Counted from the first letter of the stretch, positions 19,039-29,664 are shown. The stretch: 64,000 nt of DNA from Sthenelais limicola (GCA_942159475.1 OW804094.1:13026132-13090131); one strand, 5' to 3'. Notes: a model not told the origin generated them from the sequence alone. Made by a program: numbers and translations.

Positions 19039-19247
19039 GGGTGAAATTTGCGGAAAATGTACAATTCACATTCAGAAACCGTCCCAAATAACCCGAATTT
19101 AATACAGAAATAAGACTCAAAATATATTCAACATAACCAAACACATCTTTTGAATCAACTCAACACCAATATACTCAGATAAACCTAGTATTTATCTATC
19201 ATTTATCAATCGAATTTAGCAGAATTTACTAAATGTGTATGTATCAT
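19039..19247 (-). mobile_element. Family A MITE (A4), right end lost
   Basis: GGGTGAAATTTGCGGAAAAT to ACTAAATGTGTA. The final ~35 bp are replaced by the LTR-like fragment. Confidence 0.75.
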
Positions 19248-19252
19248 ACATA

Positions 19253-19765
19253 TTGTTATAGAGTTAAAATTAGTACCTCTAGAGATTTCGTCTTTTTGAC
19301 GATTCGTTTCTGCTTAATTATGAACTATATGGACATGTCATAGTAACTGACGATTCGCCCTTCTGGCGATTCGCCTTATGTTCTTCTTTATAAATCTGAC
19401 GAATGTACTTCAAAGACGGTTGTACTTTGTGGCAATTGTACTAGGGGACGATCCCTTCTATTGTATTGTACTTTGTAGATTGGCCTGCTTGAGGTCCGCA
19501 TTTTGTTTATAAAAGCATGAGTTTGTGATATGAGAGACAGAATAAACCTGGCTATGACACTAGAAGGTGTGTACGTTGATTCTACTAAGATACTGAATTT
19601 AAGTCGATTAATTCACTAAGAGACGTTCTCACGAATAACTGGCGATTCGGAATTATCAGGCAAGAATAATTAAGATGAATCAAGTAAGACAAAACATCAT
19701 GGCGTACTCAACATCTCCATCACTTGAACAGGCCAACGAGCGAACGAAAGGCGAAACCGTATCAA
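19253..19765 (+). mobile_element. LTR-retrotransposon fragment (LTR, leader, gag start?)
   Basis: Starts TGTTATAGAG. A TATA-like TATAAAA at 19508-19514 is followed 31 bp later by AATAAA (19541-19546), the spacing expected of a U3/R region. TGGCGATTCGG at 19640 could be a primer-binding site just after the LTR. An ATG at 19699 opens a short frame (19 or so residues) before family B sequence resumes, consistent with a truncated gag start. The motif G(A/G)CGATTCG recurs in the U3-like part (19305, 19350, 19366). No second LTR or pol is present. Assignment is inference. Confidence 0.4.
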
Positions 19766-19974
19766 TATATATGTACCAAACCTGAAGACTGTGTATTGAA
19801 TATGGAACATGTATACATGCATATCTGAGGTCACCTTCAGGAAATTTTTAATAGCTGTCCTAATGTTTACCATCATTATTGGAATCCATTGGAGTTTATC
19901 TTTTCAAATAATTATGTTGATATCTCAAAATCCATTTTTTTCGACTTGTGACTAGTTTCCCTATAACGCATCAC

Positions 19975-20304
19975 ATATTCTGCCTCTGCACATTTTGGTC
20001 CGCCACGCTCGAGAGTTTGGTGATTAAACATTTAACTAAAACGGCCAGTGTGGGCCAATATACCCATTTGTGCTGAATGTGAAAGGGGACAGTTCTCCTG
20101 AGTAAGTGGATTGTTGAGTCATTAGCTGAAAGTGGCTTTACCTGTTCCATGAGTTGTATTGTTGGGATGGTTCGCTACTTGATGCTAATTCTTGTTAAAG
20201 TGTTAAAGCAACATTGTAATGTTCTACTTTGTTGTCTATTCATTTCCATCCCATCTGAAAGTCAGATGGATAGCATATTCAGGGATTGTGGTGTGATTTA
20301 ACCG
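19975..20304. other. Unique region
   Basis: No repeat or gene recognised. Confidence 0.4.
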
Positions 20305-20572
20305 AATCATCTCTCCCTTTCTCTCTCTGTCACCCTCCCTCTCTTTCTGCCTCTTCCTCCCCCTCTCTGTCTCCTATGTCTCTCTCTCCCTTCCCTCTGT
20401 CTCTCCCTCTCTGTCTCTCTCTCTTTCGCTCCCCCTCTCTCCCCCTCTCCTTCCCCCTCTCTCCTCTCTCTCCTCTCTCTCCCTCCCCCTCTCTCTTTCC
20501 CTCTCTCTCCCCTCTCTCTCTCCTTCTCTTTCTCTCCCTCTCTGTATGTTTCTCCTTCTCTGTCCCCATCCC
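20305..20572. repeat. CT-rich low-complexity tract
   Basis: Imperfect (CTCTCTCC)n polypyrimidine. Frames on both strands are Ser/Leu/Pro or Arg/Glu/Gly only and are artefacts. Confidence 0.95.
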
Positions 20573-21150
20573 ACCCCATACCTTCTTAAGATATCTCCAA
20601 TAAAATTGACAATGTTAGCGTAGCATTGCCTAGATAGACATTAATTACAACATTGATTCTTTAACCCCACATTATCACTGTAGCAAGAACAACAACCAAA
20701 ATACAAAAATAATTACGGACCAATGACAAACTGAGGTAATATCATTTTTTCTTCATTGTCAGTATCTTCCATACACAGCGCAAAGATTCAAAGAAAGAAA
20801 GAAAGAAAGAAAGAATCGAGAAAAACGGTTTTGGGTAGATTTAGCTGGGGATGCAGCTTTAACTTTACGTGTTCATTGTGTAATTCTGCATAATGCCACC
20901 AAAGCATGAACCAATGGAACTGTAAACACAAAATGACAGCAAAAATATAAAATGGACCGAAACAAAAATATAATTGCTATACTCTCAACAATCTCTATTC
21001 TGTTCACAGGAATGATATTGAGAATACATGAACATGGAGTTTCACTTCCAAAAGTATTGAAACTTGATCCGATTTTCATTAGGAATCTGATGTTTCCCAG
21101 TGTTGAAGGCAAGAGGATAAGCTCTCTCTCCCTCTGCTCACCAATGTTAT
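20573..21150. other. Unique region with (GAAA)n
   Basis: Contains a short (GAAA)n at about 20793-20815. No gene or repeat family otherwise. Confidence 0.45.
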
Positions 21151-21385
21151 GGGTCAGATTTTCAGAAAATGTACAATTCGCCCTCACCAATCCTCTCAAA
21201 TAACCCGCATTTAAAACAGAAATAAGCTTTAAAATGCAGTTTAACATAACAGAACTGATATTTTAAATCAATGTGATGCCAAACGTACTCATAATTACTC
21301 TGTATTCATCATTTTTCAGCCTAATTTAGCAGAATTTCCTTAATATGTAGAGCTGCCTATTGTACATTATCTGAAAATCTGACCC
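21151..21385 (-). mobile_element. Family A MITE (A2)
   Basis: Full length, flanked by TTAT and ATAT. Confidence 0.9.
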
Positions 21386-21716
21386 ATATATAAACCTCCT
21401 TATGTGACATGGATAGGTGGACTCGTATTTTATAATTGATTTTGTTTTTGGCTATCATATAGACGTATATATATTACTTTGCTTCTCTATGGCTTGATCT
21501 TTTTTAGAAACAATACATTTTCGATCCCAAAGTCATTTTGTTTTCTCCATGACCGTATTGTACAGAAGATACAAATTAAATTTAGTAAATAGATTGTGTG
21601 TAATTGATGGCAAAGCATGAGAATATTTGCTCATCAGAAATGTGTCTTTTTAACATTTCATGTAATGTTAAAGCTGCATTCTCAGCTATTATGACAAACA
21701 TAATCTTACCAAATGT
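21386..21716. other. Unique AT-rich region
   Basis: No repeat or gene recognised, apart from AAAGCTGCATTCTCAGCTAT at 21669, a word that recurs in diverged form near 22795 and 15704. Confidence 0.4.
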
Positions 21717-21950
21717 ACTCATATTTTCACTTATAGAACTGGATTTATACTAGAGTTACTCATATTATGGCTGATAGAACTGGATTTATACTAGAGTTAC
21801 TCATATTATGGCTGATAGAACTGGATTTGTACTAGAGTTACTCATATTATGGCTGATAGAACTGGATTTATACTAGAGTTACTCATATTATGGCTTATAG
21901 AACTGGATTTATACTAGAGTTACTCATATTATGGCTGATAGAACTGGATT
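21717..21950. repeat. 41-bp tandem array, ~5.7 copies
   Basis: ACTCATATTATGGCTGATAG AACTGGATTTATACTAGAGT T repeats at 21717, 21758, 21799, 21840, 21881 and 21922 with few substitutions. Confidence 0.97.
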
Positions 21951-22015
21951 AATCAATGGTTTGCTGTTGAAATTATGTTCATACAAGAATTGAAGACAAA
22001 TTGGCGGAGAGAAAA

Positions 22016-22200
22016 TGGCCACTGGTGAGCGATAATAAGTGAAAGTAGCACAGGAAAGGATTTCTGAGAAAGATAAAAGTAGACCTTTCTGAAGCCCTGT
22101 AGCAAAGTAACGGGACAAAATCCTCCGAAATTTTGGTCAAATGACTTTCAAATGGGTTGGAAATCTTTAGTTTTTGACCGACATTAACTGAAACTGCAGC
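22016..22200 (+). mobile_element. Family K repeat, copy 1
   Basis: GGTGAGCGATAATAAGTG, GACAAAATCCTCCGAAATTT, GGTCAAATGACTTTC. The inverse complement of these words recurs at 22792-23020, and a third, partial copy lies at 50950-51066. Confidence 0.65.
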
Positions 22201-22479
22201 TTCTAAAAACAACGGATATAATTTCAGATATTTTGTCAAATCATCTTATTCCCATTGTAAAAGTATTCGGGCGATATTACAAGCAAACAGTCCGACCGTT
22301 CAAAATATGATAATCGATGTTTACTGAGAAAATAGACAAGTTTGATTTACAAACAGTGACCCTGTAGAAGTATCTGTTTCAGACCTCTCCACCCAAATAC
22401 ACACCATATCAGGTTTATTGGGCAGCAGTAAGTGTTTGTCATTCATAAATACGGCTCTGTTGTTGTTTCATGTCAATGT
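22201..22479. other. Unique region
   Basis: Lies between K and C. No gene recognised. Confidence 0.4.
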
Positions 22480-22700
22480 GCTCTAGGCCCAAAGTTGAGA
22501 GTGTCCCTTGAAATGAAGGGAAAGCCTTTTGCCTCAAACTGCAAAGTGTCATTGTAATTCCATTAAAACCACAAAATGTTATGATATTCACATTAAAACG
22601 CCTATATAGGTCCTAGTCCTAGGTCAGGAAACCGATTAGCGAAGTAGGCTGACATACCTACCATTCAAGATTATCTGATCTGAGGGTTTGGACCTAGACT
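22480..22700 (+). mobile_element. Family C element (C1)
   Basis: CTCTAGGCCCAAAGTTGAGA to GGTTTGGACCTAGACT; nearly full length. Confidence 0.9.
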
Positions 22701-22791
22701 GATAAGATGAAATATTGTTGTTGAAGATTTATTGGTTGAATAGTTAAATAATGAAAATACACCTTAATTGTAACCTTCGTTTCCAGTTAAA

Positions 22792-23020
22792 GTTGCATGC
22801 TCAGTTATAACGTTGGTTAAAAACAAAATATTTTCTACCTTTTCTTCCATTTTTTCCGACCCATCTCAAGTCGTTTGACCGAAATTTTGCAGGATTTTGT
22901 CCAGTTGTCTTAGCTACAGGGCTTCTAAAACATCCTTATTGGTATTTGGAAGACCCACATACCCGAATCCTTTCTTATGGTGACTTCACTTATTATCGCT
23001 CACCGGCAGCCGTTTTCGCC
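22792..23020 (-). mobile_element. Family K repeat, inverted copy 2
   Basis: GTTTGACCGAAATTTTGCAG, GATTTTGTCCAGTTGT, CACTTATTATCGCTCACC. It forms a large inverted pair with 22016-22200 around a C element. Confidence 0.65.
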
Positions 23021-23181
23021 CGACTGTCTCTACTTCAAATTATTATATAAACATTTTACAGCAGCAGAATATCAAATTGATGAATTCAGTCCTATAAGTC
23101 CTATACATTTAGTAAGATTTGTTTTGTCAAAACAGCAGAATGTAGCTTCAAATAAGTATAGCCAATATGCAAAGTGGATTT

Positions 23182-23416
23182 GGGTCAGATTTTCAGAAAA
23201 TGTACAATTGCCAGCTCTACAAATTTAGAAAATTCTGCTAAATTAGGCTGGAAAATGATGAATACTGGGTATATCTGAGTATATTTGGTATCACATTGAT
23301 TTATAGTATCAGTTCTGTTATGTTAAACTGCATTTTGAAGCTCATTTTTGTGTTAATTGTGGGTTATTTGAGAGGATTGGTGAAGGCGAATTGTACATTT
23401 TCTAAAAATCTGACCC
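23182..23416 (+). mobile_element. Family A MITE (A2)
   Basis: Full length, 235 bp. Confidence 0.9.
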
Positions 23417-23717
23417 ATGGGCTCTAGCCCCAATCTACCCTCCACCCCGCCCACTCCCCCACTAGTTTCGTATATCGTATATCACCTGTCATGTATTTAT
23501 ACTCCATTGAGATTCAATAAATAATATTGAATTGTTTATACTGTACCGTAGATAAGCAGGGTTGGGGCCAGGGCTCACCGTTTATCTGTAATCATGAATC
23601 CTGCTTTAGCCAAACAATCCTGGATTCGCCACTGATACTTCCTGCTTACATTTCCCACTCTCCAGTTCAGGAGAGCGCACTGGATGCACGTTATTGGAGA
23701 TCCAGATTGATGGCTTC
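23417..23717. other. Unique region
   Basis: A small frame at 23527-23721 has no recognisable domain. Nothing else seen. Confidence 0.4.
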
Positions 23718-23943
23718 GTGAGTCAGAAAATGTACGATTGGCATCTCTACACATTTAGTAAATTCTTCTAAATTATGCTGAGAATTATAAATGCTAGGTT
23801 AAATCTGGGTATATTTTGTAATTTGTTGATTTACAAAACCTGTTCGGTTATGTTGATTATGTTTGAACTTTGATTTAATTTTAAATTAGAGTGATTTGAG
23901 GGGATTGGTGAAGACAAATTGTACATTTTCTGGCAGCTTGACC
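23718..23943 (+). mobile_element. Family A MITE (A1), diverged
   Basis: GAGTCAGAAAATGTACGATT start and TTTTCTGGCAGCTTGACC end. Several indels in the middle. Confidence 0.8.
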
Positions 23944-24062
23944 AATATACTCCCACACAGTGCTTGAGTGTAGAGAGTAGAAATGTACAACATCCATCTC
24001 ACAATCTGTACCTCACTATAGTGAATAACTCTCAATACAGCCATGGATAAGATTTATTTGTG
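23944..24062. repeat. Host duplication around B, left copy
   Basis: GTACAACATCCATCTCACAA, ACTATAGTGAATAACTC and CATGGATAAGAT match in diverged form 24730-24825 beyond the B element. Confidence 0.65.
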
Positions 24063-24083
24063 ATGATTTATTTATTCTCATTG

Positions 24084-24469
24084 GTGATCCGTTTTAGGGA
24101 AATGAGTCATAAGTGGCAAAATATGGATTTTGAGATACCATCATATTTGAAAAGAGAAGATCAAGCTGATTCCAATGATAGTAAACACTGGGACACTAAG
24201 TTTGATACCGGTACTTTTATTTTTGAAAAAAAAAAGTTTGCAATGTTTTTTTGGACCTGTAAAGTAACTAAATATACTCCATACGAATACCTTCAAAACG
24301 CATAGAAATATTTGATACATTGTCCCGAAATTTGTAACATGGAACTATATGTCTGTGAGTGTTACACCCACTAAAGGTCAGAACATTCCAACAAAGAAAT
24401 CTTGTGAATAAAACACGTAGAAAAATATAAATTTTGCGACTTGTGACTCATTTTCCTGAAACACATCAC
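24084..24469 (-). mobile_element. Family B MITE
   Basis: GTGATCCGTTTTAGGGAAAT to CCTGAAACACATCAC; ~386 bp. Confidence 0.9.
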
Positions 24470-24542
24470 ATATATATATTCTACAACATGTTCTGATTAT
24501 TTCACCCACATACTCCCAAACAAAGATTAAAGATTTAATATT

Positions 24543-24720
24543 AATTTTTTTTTAAAAGATTTAATTCTTTTATTGAGGAGATAACACTACATCAAAGATG
24601 CCCTTCCCAGATATCCCTGTTATACACATAAATAGGCTCAGAGAAAAAAGTAAGAAAAAGAGTTTAGTTTCTATACAATACAATGCTATAAACCAGCCTC
24701 TATAATACATCGCTTTGCAG
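24543..24720 (-). mobile_element. Probable retroelement tail (minus)
   Basis: AAAGATTTAATTCTTTTATT at its left end looks like the complement of a polyadenylated 3' end. It interrupts the second host duplication copy. Family not identified. Confidence 0.35.
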
Positions 24721-24729
24721 AGAAAACTT

Positions 24730-24830
24730 GTACAACATCGATCTTAACAAGCTTAACCTTCACTGGTGAATAAGTCTGGCTATACGGTCATGAATAAGAT
24801 ATATATTCTACAGTGACTTTGTCTGACCCT
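24730..24830. repeat. Host duplication around B, right copy
   Basis: GTACAACATCGATCTTAACA, CACTGGTGAATAAGTC, GGTCATGAATAAGAT; diverged match to 23980-24060. Confidence 0.6.
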
Positions 24831-24897
24831 AAATATTATTTCAGCAGAACATAAAAGAATTGAGCAAATCAAAAGATTGATATGCAGTGGAGTATAT

Positions 24898-25132
24898 GGG
24901 TAAGATTTTCAGAATATGTACATTTGGCAGCTCTACACATTTAGTAAGTTCTGCTAAATTAGGCTACAATTTGGTCAATACCAGGTAAATTCGAGTATAT
25001 TCAGCATTGCATTGATTCTAGCAATCTGTTTGGTTAGGTTGAACTGTATTTTTAACTTTATTTTTGTCTGAAATTTGGGTTATTTGAGAAGATTGGTGAG
25101 GGGGAATTGTACATTTTCTGGCAATTTCACCC
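24898..25132 (+). mobile_element. Family A MITE (A3)
   Basis: Full length, right end variant GGCAATTTCACCC. Confidence 0.9.
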
Positions 25133-25180
25133 TTATACGAGCTGCTGTAGATCTATATTGTTAGTTATCTATCTGTATAT

Positions 25181-25416
25181 GGGTGAAATCGCAAGAAAAT
25201 GTACAATTTGCCTTCACCAATCCTCTCAAATAATTTCAAATTTAAGACATAAATCAGGTTCAAAATTGAGTTCAACATAACCAGATAGATTTATCAAATG
25301 AATACAATACAGAATATACTCAGATACACCTAGTATTTACCAACTTTCACTCTAATTTAGCAGAATTTGATAGATGTGTAGAACTGTGGATTGTGCATTT
25401 TCTGAAAATCTGACCC
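25181..25416 (-). mobile_element. Family A MITE (A5), ATAT flanks
   Basis: GGGTGAAATCGCAAGAAAAT to CTGACCC. ATAT on both sides. Confidence 0.9.
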
Positions 25417-25539
25417 ATATAGCTGTACATGTGGACACAGTCACGGCCATCAACTCCCACCCCCAGGGACGGAGAGATCTTTAAAGCTGGTTGGCAGCTA
25501 ATCCATCGAGACTAAAGATTCACCCGGCCCGATATTCTG

Positions 25540-26337
25540 ACAGATGCCTCTCTTCCTCTCTCTCTCTCTTTCTCTCCCTCTCTCTTACTCCCTCTCTCTT
25601 TCTCTTCCTCTCTCTTTCTCCCTCTCTCTCTTTCTCCCTCTCTCTGTCCCTCTCTCTCTCTCTTTCTCTCCCTCTCTCTTTCTCCCTCTCTCTTTCTCTT
25701 TCTCTCTCTTTCTCTTCCTCTCTCTTTCTCCATCTCTCTCTTTCTCCCTCTCTCTCTTTCTCCCCCTCTCTCTTTCTCCCTCTCTCCCTCCCTCTCTCTC
25801 TCTTTCTCCCTCTCTTTCTCACTCTCTCTCTTCCTCTTCCTCTCCCTCTCCCTTTTCCTCTCCCTTTCTCCCCCCTCTCCCTCTCCTCTCTTTTTCCTCT
25901 CTCTCTTTCCTCTCTCTTTCCTCTCCATCTTTCCTCTTTCTCTTTCCTCTTCCTCTTTCTTCTCTCTCTTTCCTCTTTTTTCCCTCTCCCATTCACCTCT
26001 CTTTCAAGTTTCCTCTTTCTCTTTCCTCTTTCTCTTTCCTCTTTCTCTTTCCTCTCTCTTTTCTCCCTCTCTCTTTCCTCTTTCTCTTTCCTCTTTCTCT
26101 TTCCTCACTCTTTCCTCTCTCTTTCCTCTTATCCCTCTCCCTTTCCCGTCTCTTTCCTCTTTCTCTGTCCTCTCTCTTTCCTCTCTCTTTCCTCTCTCTT
26201 TCCTCTCTCTTTCCTCTCTCTTTCCTCTCTCTTTCCTCTCTCTTTCCTCTCTCTTTCCTCTCTCTTTCCTCTCTCTGTCCTCTCTCTTTCCATTTCTCCC
26301 TCTTTCTCCCCACCTCTGCCTCTCTCTTCCTCCTATA
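25540..26337. repeat. CT-rich tract, ~800 bp
   Basis: Polypyrimidine with shifting sub-periods: CTCTCTTTCTCC early, then TTTCCTCTCTC 11-mers at 26160-26290. The long frames on either strand (25491-26351, 25520-25996) are compositional artefacts. Confidence 0.97.
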
Positions 26338-26383
26338 AAGGCACCATTTAGCCGTGGGAATCAGTGTTATGAATGATATGAGG

Positions 26384-26448
26384 ACAGTCCGACAGGGGGC
26401 AGTCCTACAGGGGGCAGTCCGACAGGGGGCAGTCCGACAGGGGGCGGG
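26384..26448. repeat. Short tandem repeat, ~14-bp unit
   Basis: GTCCGACAGGGGGCA repeated about 4-5 times. Confidence 0.9.
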
Positions 26449-26540
26449 GTCGAGCCGCTCACTTGTGCTTGTGTAACGCCCCCAGTACCTGCTCATTACA
26501 CCACGTGACATGCACAGCCCCGCCCATCTCATCCACACCA

Positions 26541-26977
26541 GGATCAGATCATCGGACAATGTACAATCAGCAAATCTACACTTTTAGACAATTCTACTAA
26601 ATTTGACTGTGAAATGATAAATACAAGCCATATTTGAGTATATTTGGTATGCCCTTGATTCAGACAATCGGTTTGGCTATTTTGAGATGTTCTTTATACC
26701 TTATTCATGTCTTAAATTAGGGTTATTTGGAAGGATTGGTGAAAGGCCCAAACCCTCAGATCAGATAAGACTGGTATGTCAGCCTGCTTCCCTAATCAGT
26801 CTCCTCGCCTAAGACCATGCGTTTTAATGGGAATATAATGACATTTTGCGGTCTTAATGGAATTATAATGGCACTTTGCGGTTTGAGGCGAGAGGCTTTC
26901 CCTTCGTTTGAAGGGACCCTCCCATCTTTGGACCTAGACTGTGAAGGCGAATTGTACATTTTCTGGCGACTTGACCC
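26541..26977 (+). mobile_element. Family A MITE (A1) containing a C element
   Basis: A runs 26541-26743 to GGATTGGTGAA and resumes at 26941 (GTGAAGGCGAATTGTAC) to TTGACCC. GTGAA occurs on both sides of C, suggesting a 5-bp target duplication. Confidence 0.85.
26744..26940 (-). mobile_element. Family C element nested in A
   Basis: AGGCCCAAACCCTCAGATCA to TTTGGACCTAGACT. The first end lacks the outer AGTCT. Confidence 0.85.
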
Positions 26978-27179
26978 ACGACCTCCTGAGGATGTTATCA
27001 GTCCAGGGCAGATAACGAGACGTCCCACTCACTACTTGTGCTTGTTTGATAAACTGACATTTCGCACAATCCAATTATAGCATCAATCACCTTTTTCTTA
27101 TTTCTGTCTGTCTTCCATCCGTAAAAAACGCGGTGTATTTATTTAATGTATCCTTAATAGATCCTTTTCCAAATACAGG

Positions 27180-27322
27180 GGTATTTGGAAGACCTGTATA
27201 GTTTACAGATAATACTCCTTTTTCCATATTTTACTTGATTTCAATTTCTAGTCTGTACCATGTATTACACTTTGTAAACGTTTATGGAAATACAAATCTA
27301 TTATTATTATTATTATAATAAT
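27180..27322 (+). mobile_element. Retroelement-like 3' tail
   Basis: Ends TTATGGAAATACAAATCTAT followed by (TTA)n. Resembles a non-LTR 3' end; family unknown. Confidence 0.4.
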
Positions 27323-27748
27323 GTCAAGAATTATTTTAGAGAATCAGAATCTGGTTGGTTTTTAGTTTAATTTCTTCTTTTAAAAAAACAAATCCTATTA
27401 GGTATCTACAATGGGATGGTTCTTGAAAAAAATGACATCATATTTAAAAAAATACTTCATAGCAAATATCTGACTAAATTGATTTGCTTTGGTTGGGTTT
27501 GAGTACTTGTTCGCCACATTTGTTCGTTATTTTCCATATAACAGGTTTTTCTTTTGTCCACAAACTCGAGCGGTCTGTAAATATATACTTACATAATATG
27601 ATCTGTTTTAAAAGTTGTTTATTCAACTTTTAACTGCTAAGCCTCAAGGTTATCCAATATTTAAGTCTCAAGTTGTCGTCAATATGGTCTAAATATGTAC
27701 TTTACGTCAAGGGATTATTCTTCCCTACCGTTATTTGCTCCTCCCCGG
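27323..27748. other. Unique AT-rich region
   Basis: About 425 bp with no repeat or gene recognised. Confidence 0.4.
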
Positions 27749-27767
27749 CCCCTTTACACCCTGTTAT
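27749..27767. repeat. Host segment, left piece
   Basis: CCCCTTTACACCCTGTTAT; together with 28014-28057 it forms one copy of the segment repeated at 28295-28361. Confidence 0.8.
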
Positions 27768-28009
27768 GGGTCAGATTTTCAGAAAATGTACAATTCACCT
27801 TCACCAATCCTCTCAAATAACCCATATTTAAGACAAAAATAAGGTTCAAAATACAGTTTAACATAGCAGAACTGATACTTAAAATCGATGCGCGTTAAAC
27901 CAACACAAAACGTAATATACTCAGATATACTCAGGTATTTATCATTTTCAGCCTAATTTAGCAGAATTTACTAAATGTATAGTATGTACATTTTCTGACA
28001 ATCTGACCC
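27768..28009 (-). mobile_element. Family A MITE, TSD TTAT
   Basis: Inserted in the host segment: the filled site reads CTGTTAT|A|TTATACC, while the duplicate copy at 28295-28361 carries the empty form CTGTTATACC. This fixes a 4-bp target duplication and the element ends GGGTCAG/CTGACCC. Confidence 0.9.
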
Positions 28010-28057
28010 TTATACCTCACCACTCCGCTATATACTTATGATGTAAGCACAAAATGT

Positions 28058-28294
28058 GGGTCAGATTTTCAGGAAATGTACAATTGGCTGCTCTACACAT
28101 TTAGGAAGTTCTCCTAAATTAGGCTGACAAATGATGAATACCGAGTATATATCTGTGTATATTTGGCATCGCATTGATTTAAAATATCATTTCTGTTTTG
28201 TGAAACTGCATTTTGAAGCTCATTTTTGTCTTAAATGTGGGTTATTTGAGAGGATCGGTGAAGGTGAATTGTACATTTTCTGAAAATCTGACCC
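28058..28294 (+). mobile_element. Family A MITE (A2) at duplication junction
   Basis: Full length. The host segment ends exactly at its left end (AAGCACAAAATGT) and restarts at its right end (CCTTTACACCCCG). Confidence 0.9.
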
Positions 28295-28361
28295 CTTTAC
28301 ACCCCGTTATACCCTGTTATACCCCACCACTGCACCACTCATGATGTAAGCACACAATGTA
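28295..28361. repeat. Host segment, right copy
   Basis: CCTTTACACCCCGTTATACC to GATGTAAGCACACAATGT; the second copy of the ~65-bp segment. Confidence 0.85.
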
Positions 28362-28798
28362 TAGACTCAGGTGGGGGCCGGGGGGCGGGGGGGGGGCAGA
28401 CACTTGAGTGACTGTCAGACAAGGATTACCCCGTCAAGTACCCATACATCAAGGTGGTGGGTAGCCATCTTGGCACATCTTGGTCAAACTTGTTTCTGGA
28501 CTGATTTGAAAATGTTTATTCAGGTAACTGTATTATGCACTCGTCAATTGAAATTTGCCCGACCCCAGTGGGGTAAATTTTTAAATGGACATTTTTTTGA
28601 ATAACTACCCTAACTCTTACCTCATACTCTAGTTGGTACTACTCACTGTTAGGTAGTAATTATATATTATTCAACTAGACAGGTAGAAAATAGCCTTGAT
28701 TATCAAATTAGATAGCCATGAAATTTATATTGGAGTATTTTATTGTAAATCAGTTTTGGCAACAACCAATCACCAGGAACCCACTCGAAGACTTGGAA
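28362..28798. other. Unique region with a G run
   Basis: G-rich at 28370-28396. A frame at 28371-28604 has no recognisable domain. Confidence 0.4.
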
Positions 28799-28861
28799 CC
28801 TAGGTTTCAAAGCTGGGCTAAAAAGTTACCATACCCCTACCTAGTTTTTCAGCCAGATAAA
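28799..28861 (-). mobile_element. Family M end fragment
   Basis: AAAAAGTTACCATACCCCTA and TAGTTTTTCAGCCAGATAA are the inverse of 41256-41310 in the long M copy. Confidence 0.65.
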
Positions 28862-28996
28862 AAAATATCAAACTTATCAAAAAATATATAAACTGTTTAC
28901 TATCATTGGAATCGGCTTAATCTCATCTTTTCAAATATAATGATATCTCAACATTTATTTTTTGCGACTTATTACTCATTTCCCGAAACACATCAC
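28862..28996 (+). mobile_element. Family B 3' fragment
   Basis: TTTACTATCATTGGAATCGG to CCCGAAACACATCAC; the left part is missing. Confidence 0.8.
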
Positions 28997-29289
28997 TAAT
29001 GTCGGGTAACTTGCCATCTCTCCTCCACCCGCCCATAAGTACATGATTGATGTGAGGACACCATGGTGCCACATTACATGAAGGTGAGACCACCGTAGAA
29101 CCAGGATCACATTCCTCCTCCTCATCCTCAGATATGAATAATAAAGAATTACCCACATTGCTGGGGCTGCCCTGTCTGAGTGATGGGTCGGGGACATTAT
29201 GGGGTCAGGTTGTATAGACATGTACCATTGGCAGCTCTACACATTTAGACAATTCAGTTAAATTTGGCTGAATGATATAAACACTATAA

Positions 29290-29501
29290 GGATCAGATCG
29301 TCAGAAAATGTACAATTGGCAGCTCTACAAATGTATAGAATTCTGCAAAATTAGATTGAGAAATGATGAATACCAGGTATATCTGAGTATATTTGGTATT
29401 GTGTTGATTCATGTATTGCTATGTTAAACTGCCTTTTTAAGCTCATTTCTGTCTTAAATGTGAGTTATTTCAGAGGATCGGTAAATGCGAATTGTACAAT
29501 T
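29290..29501 (+). mobile_element. Family A MITE (A2) nested in A, 23-bp flank duplication
   Basis: Left arm GGATCAGATCGTCAGAAAAT; the right end stops in GTACAAT. The 23 bp GCTGAATGATATAAACACTA TAA (29267-29289) repeat at 29502-29524 with one mismatch. The A consensus has this segment only once, so the duplication arose with or after the insertion. Confidence 0.85.
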
Positions 29502-29664
29502 GCTGAATGATATAAACGCTATAAACAGGTCTATCTGAGTGTATTTGGTAGTGTGTTTATTCAAACAATCGGTTTGCTGTGTTGAACTGAATTGTAAACA
29601 CTTTTTTCTCTTTTTTTCCCCTTTTTTTCTATAATATATATCATATACATGAATACATTCTATA

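Larger units (their letters stand above)
18921..19974 (+). mobile_element. Family B MITE split by nested insertions
   Basis: Left part 18921-19032 (GTGATGTGTTCCAGGAAAAT) and right part about 19766-19974 (ATGTACCAAACCTGAAGACT ... CGCATCAC). ATAT at 18917-18920 and 19975-19978 is its target duplication. An A copy and an LTR-like fragment lie inside. Confidence 0.8.

Noticed and set aside
20952..21203. 83-codon frame and minus-strand partner
   Set aside because: Both end in family A sequence; no domain.
25491..26351. 286-codon plus-strand frame
   Set aside because: Almost only Ser, Leu, Phe and Pro from a CT tract; equally long frames occur in other registers and on the other strand.
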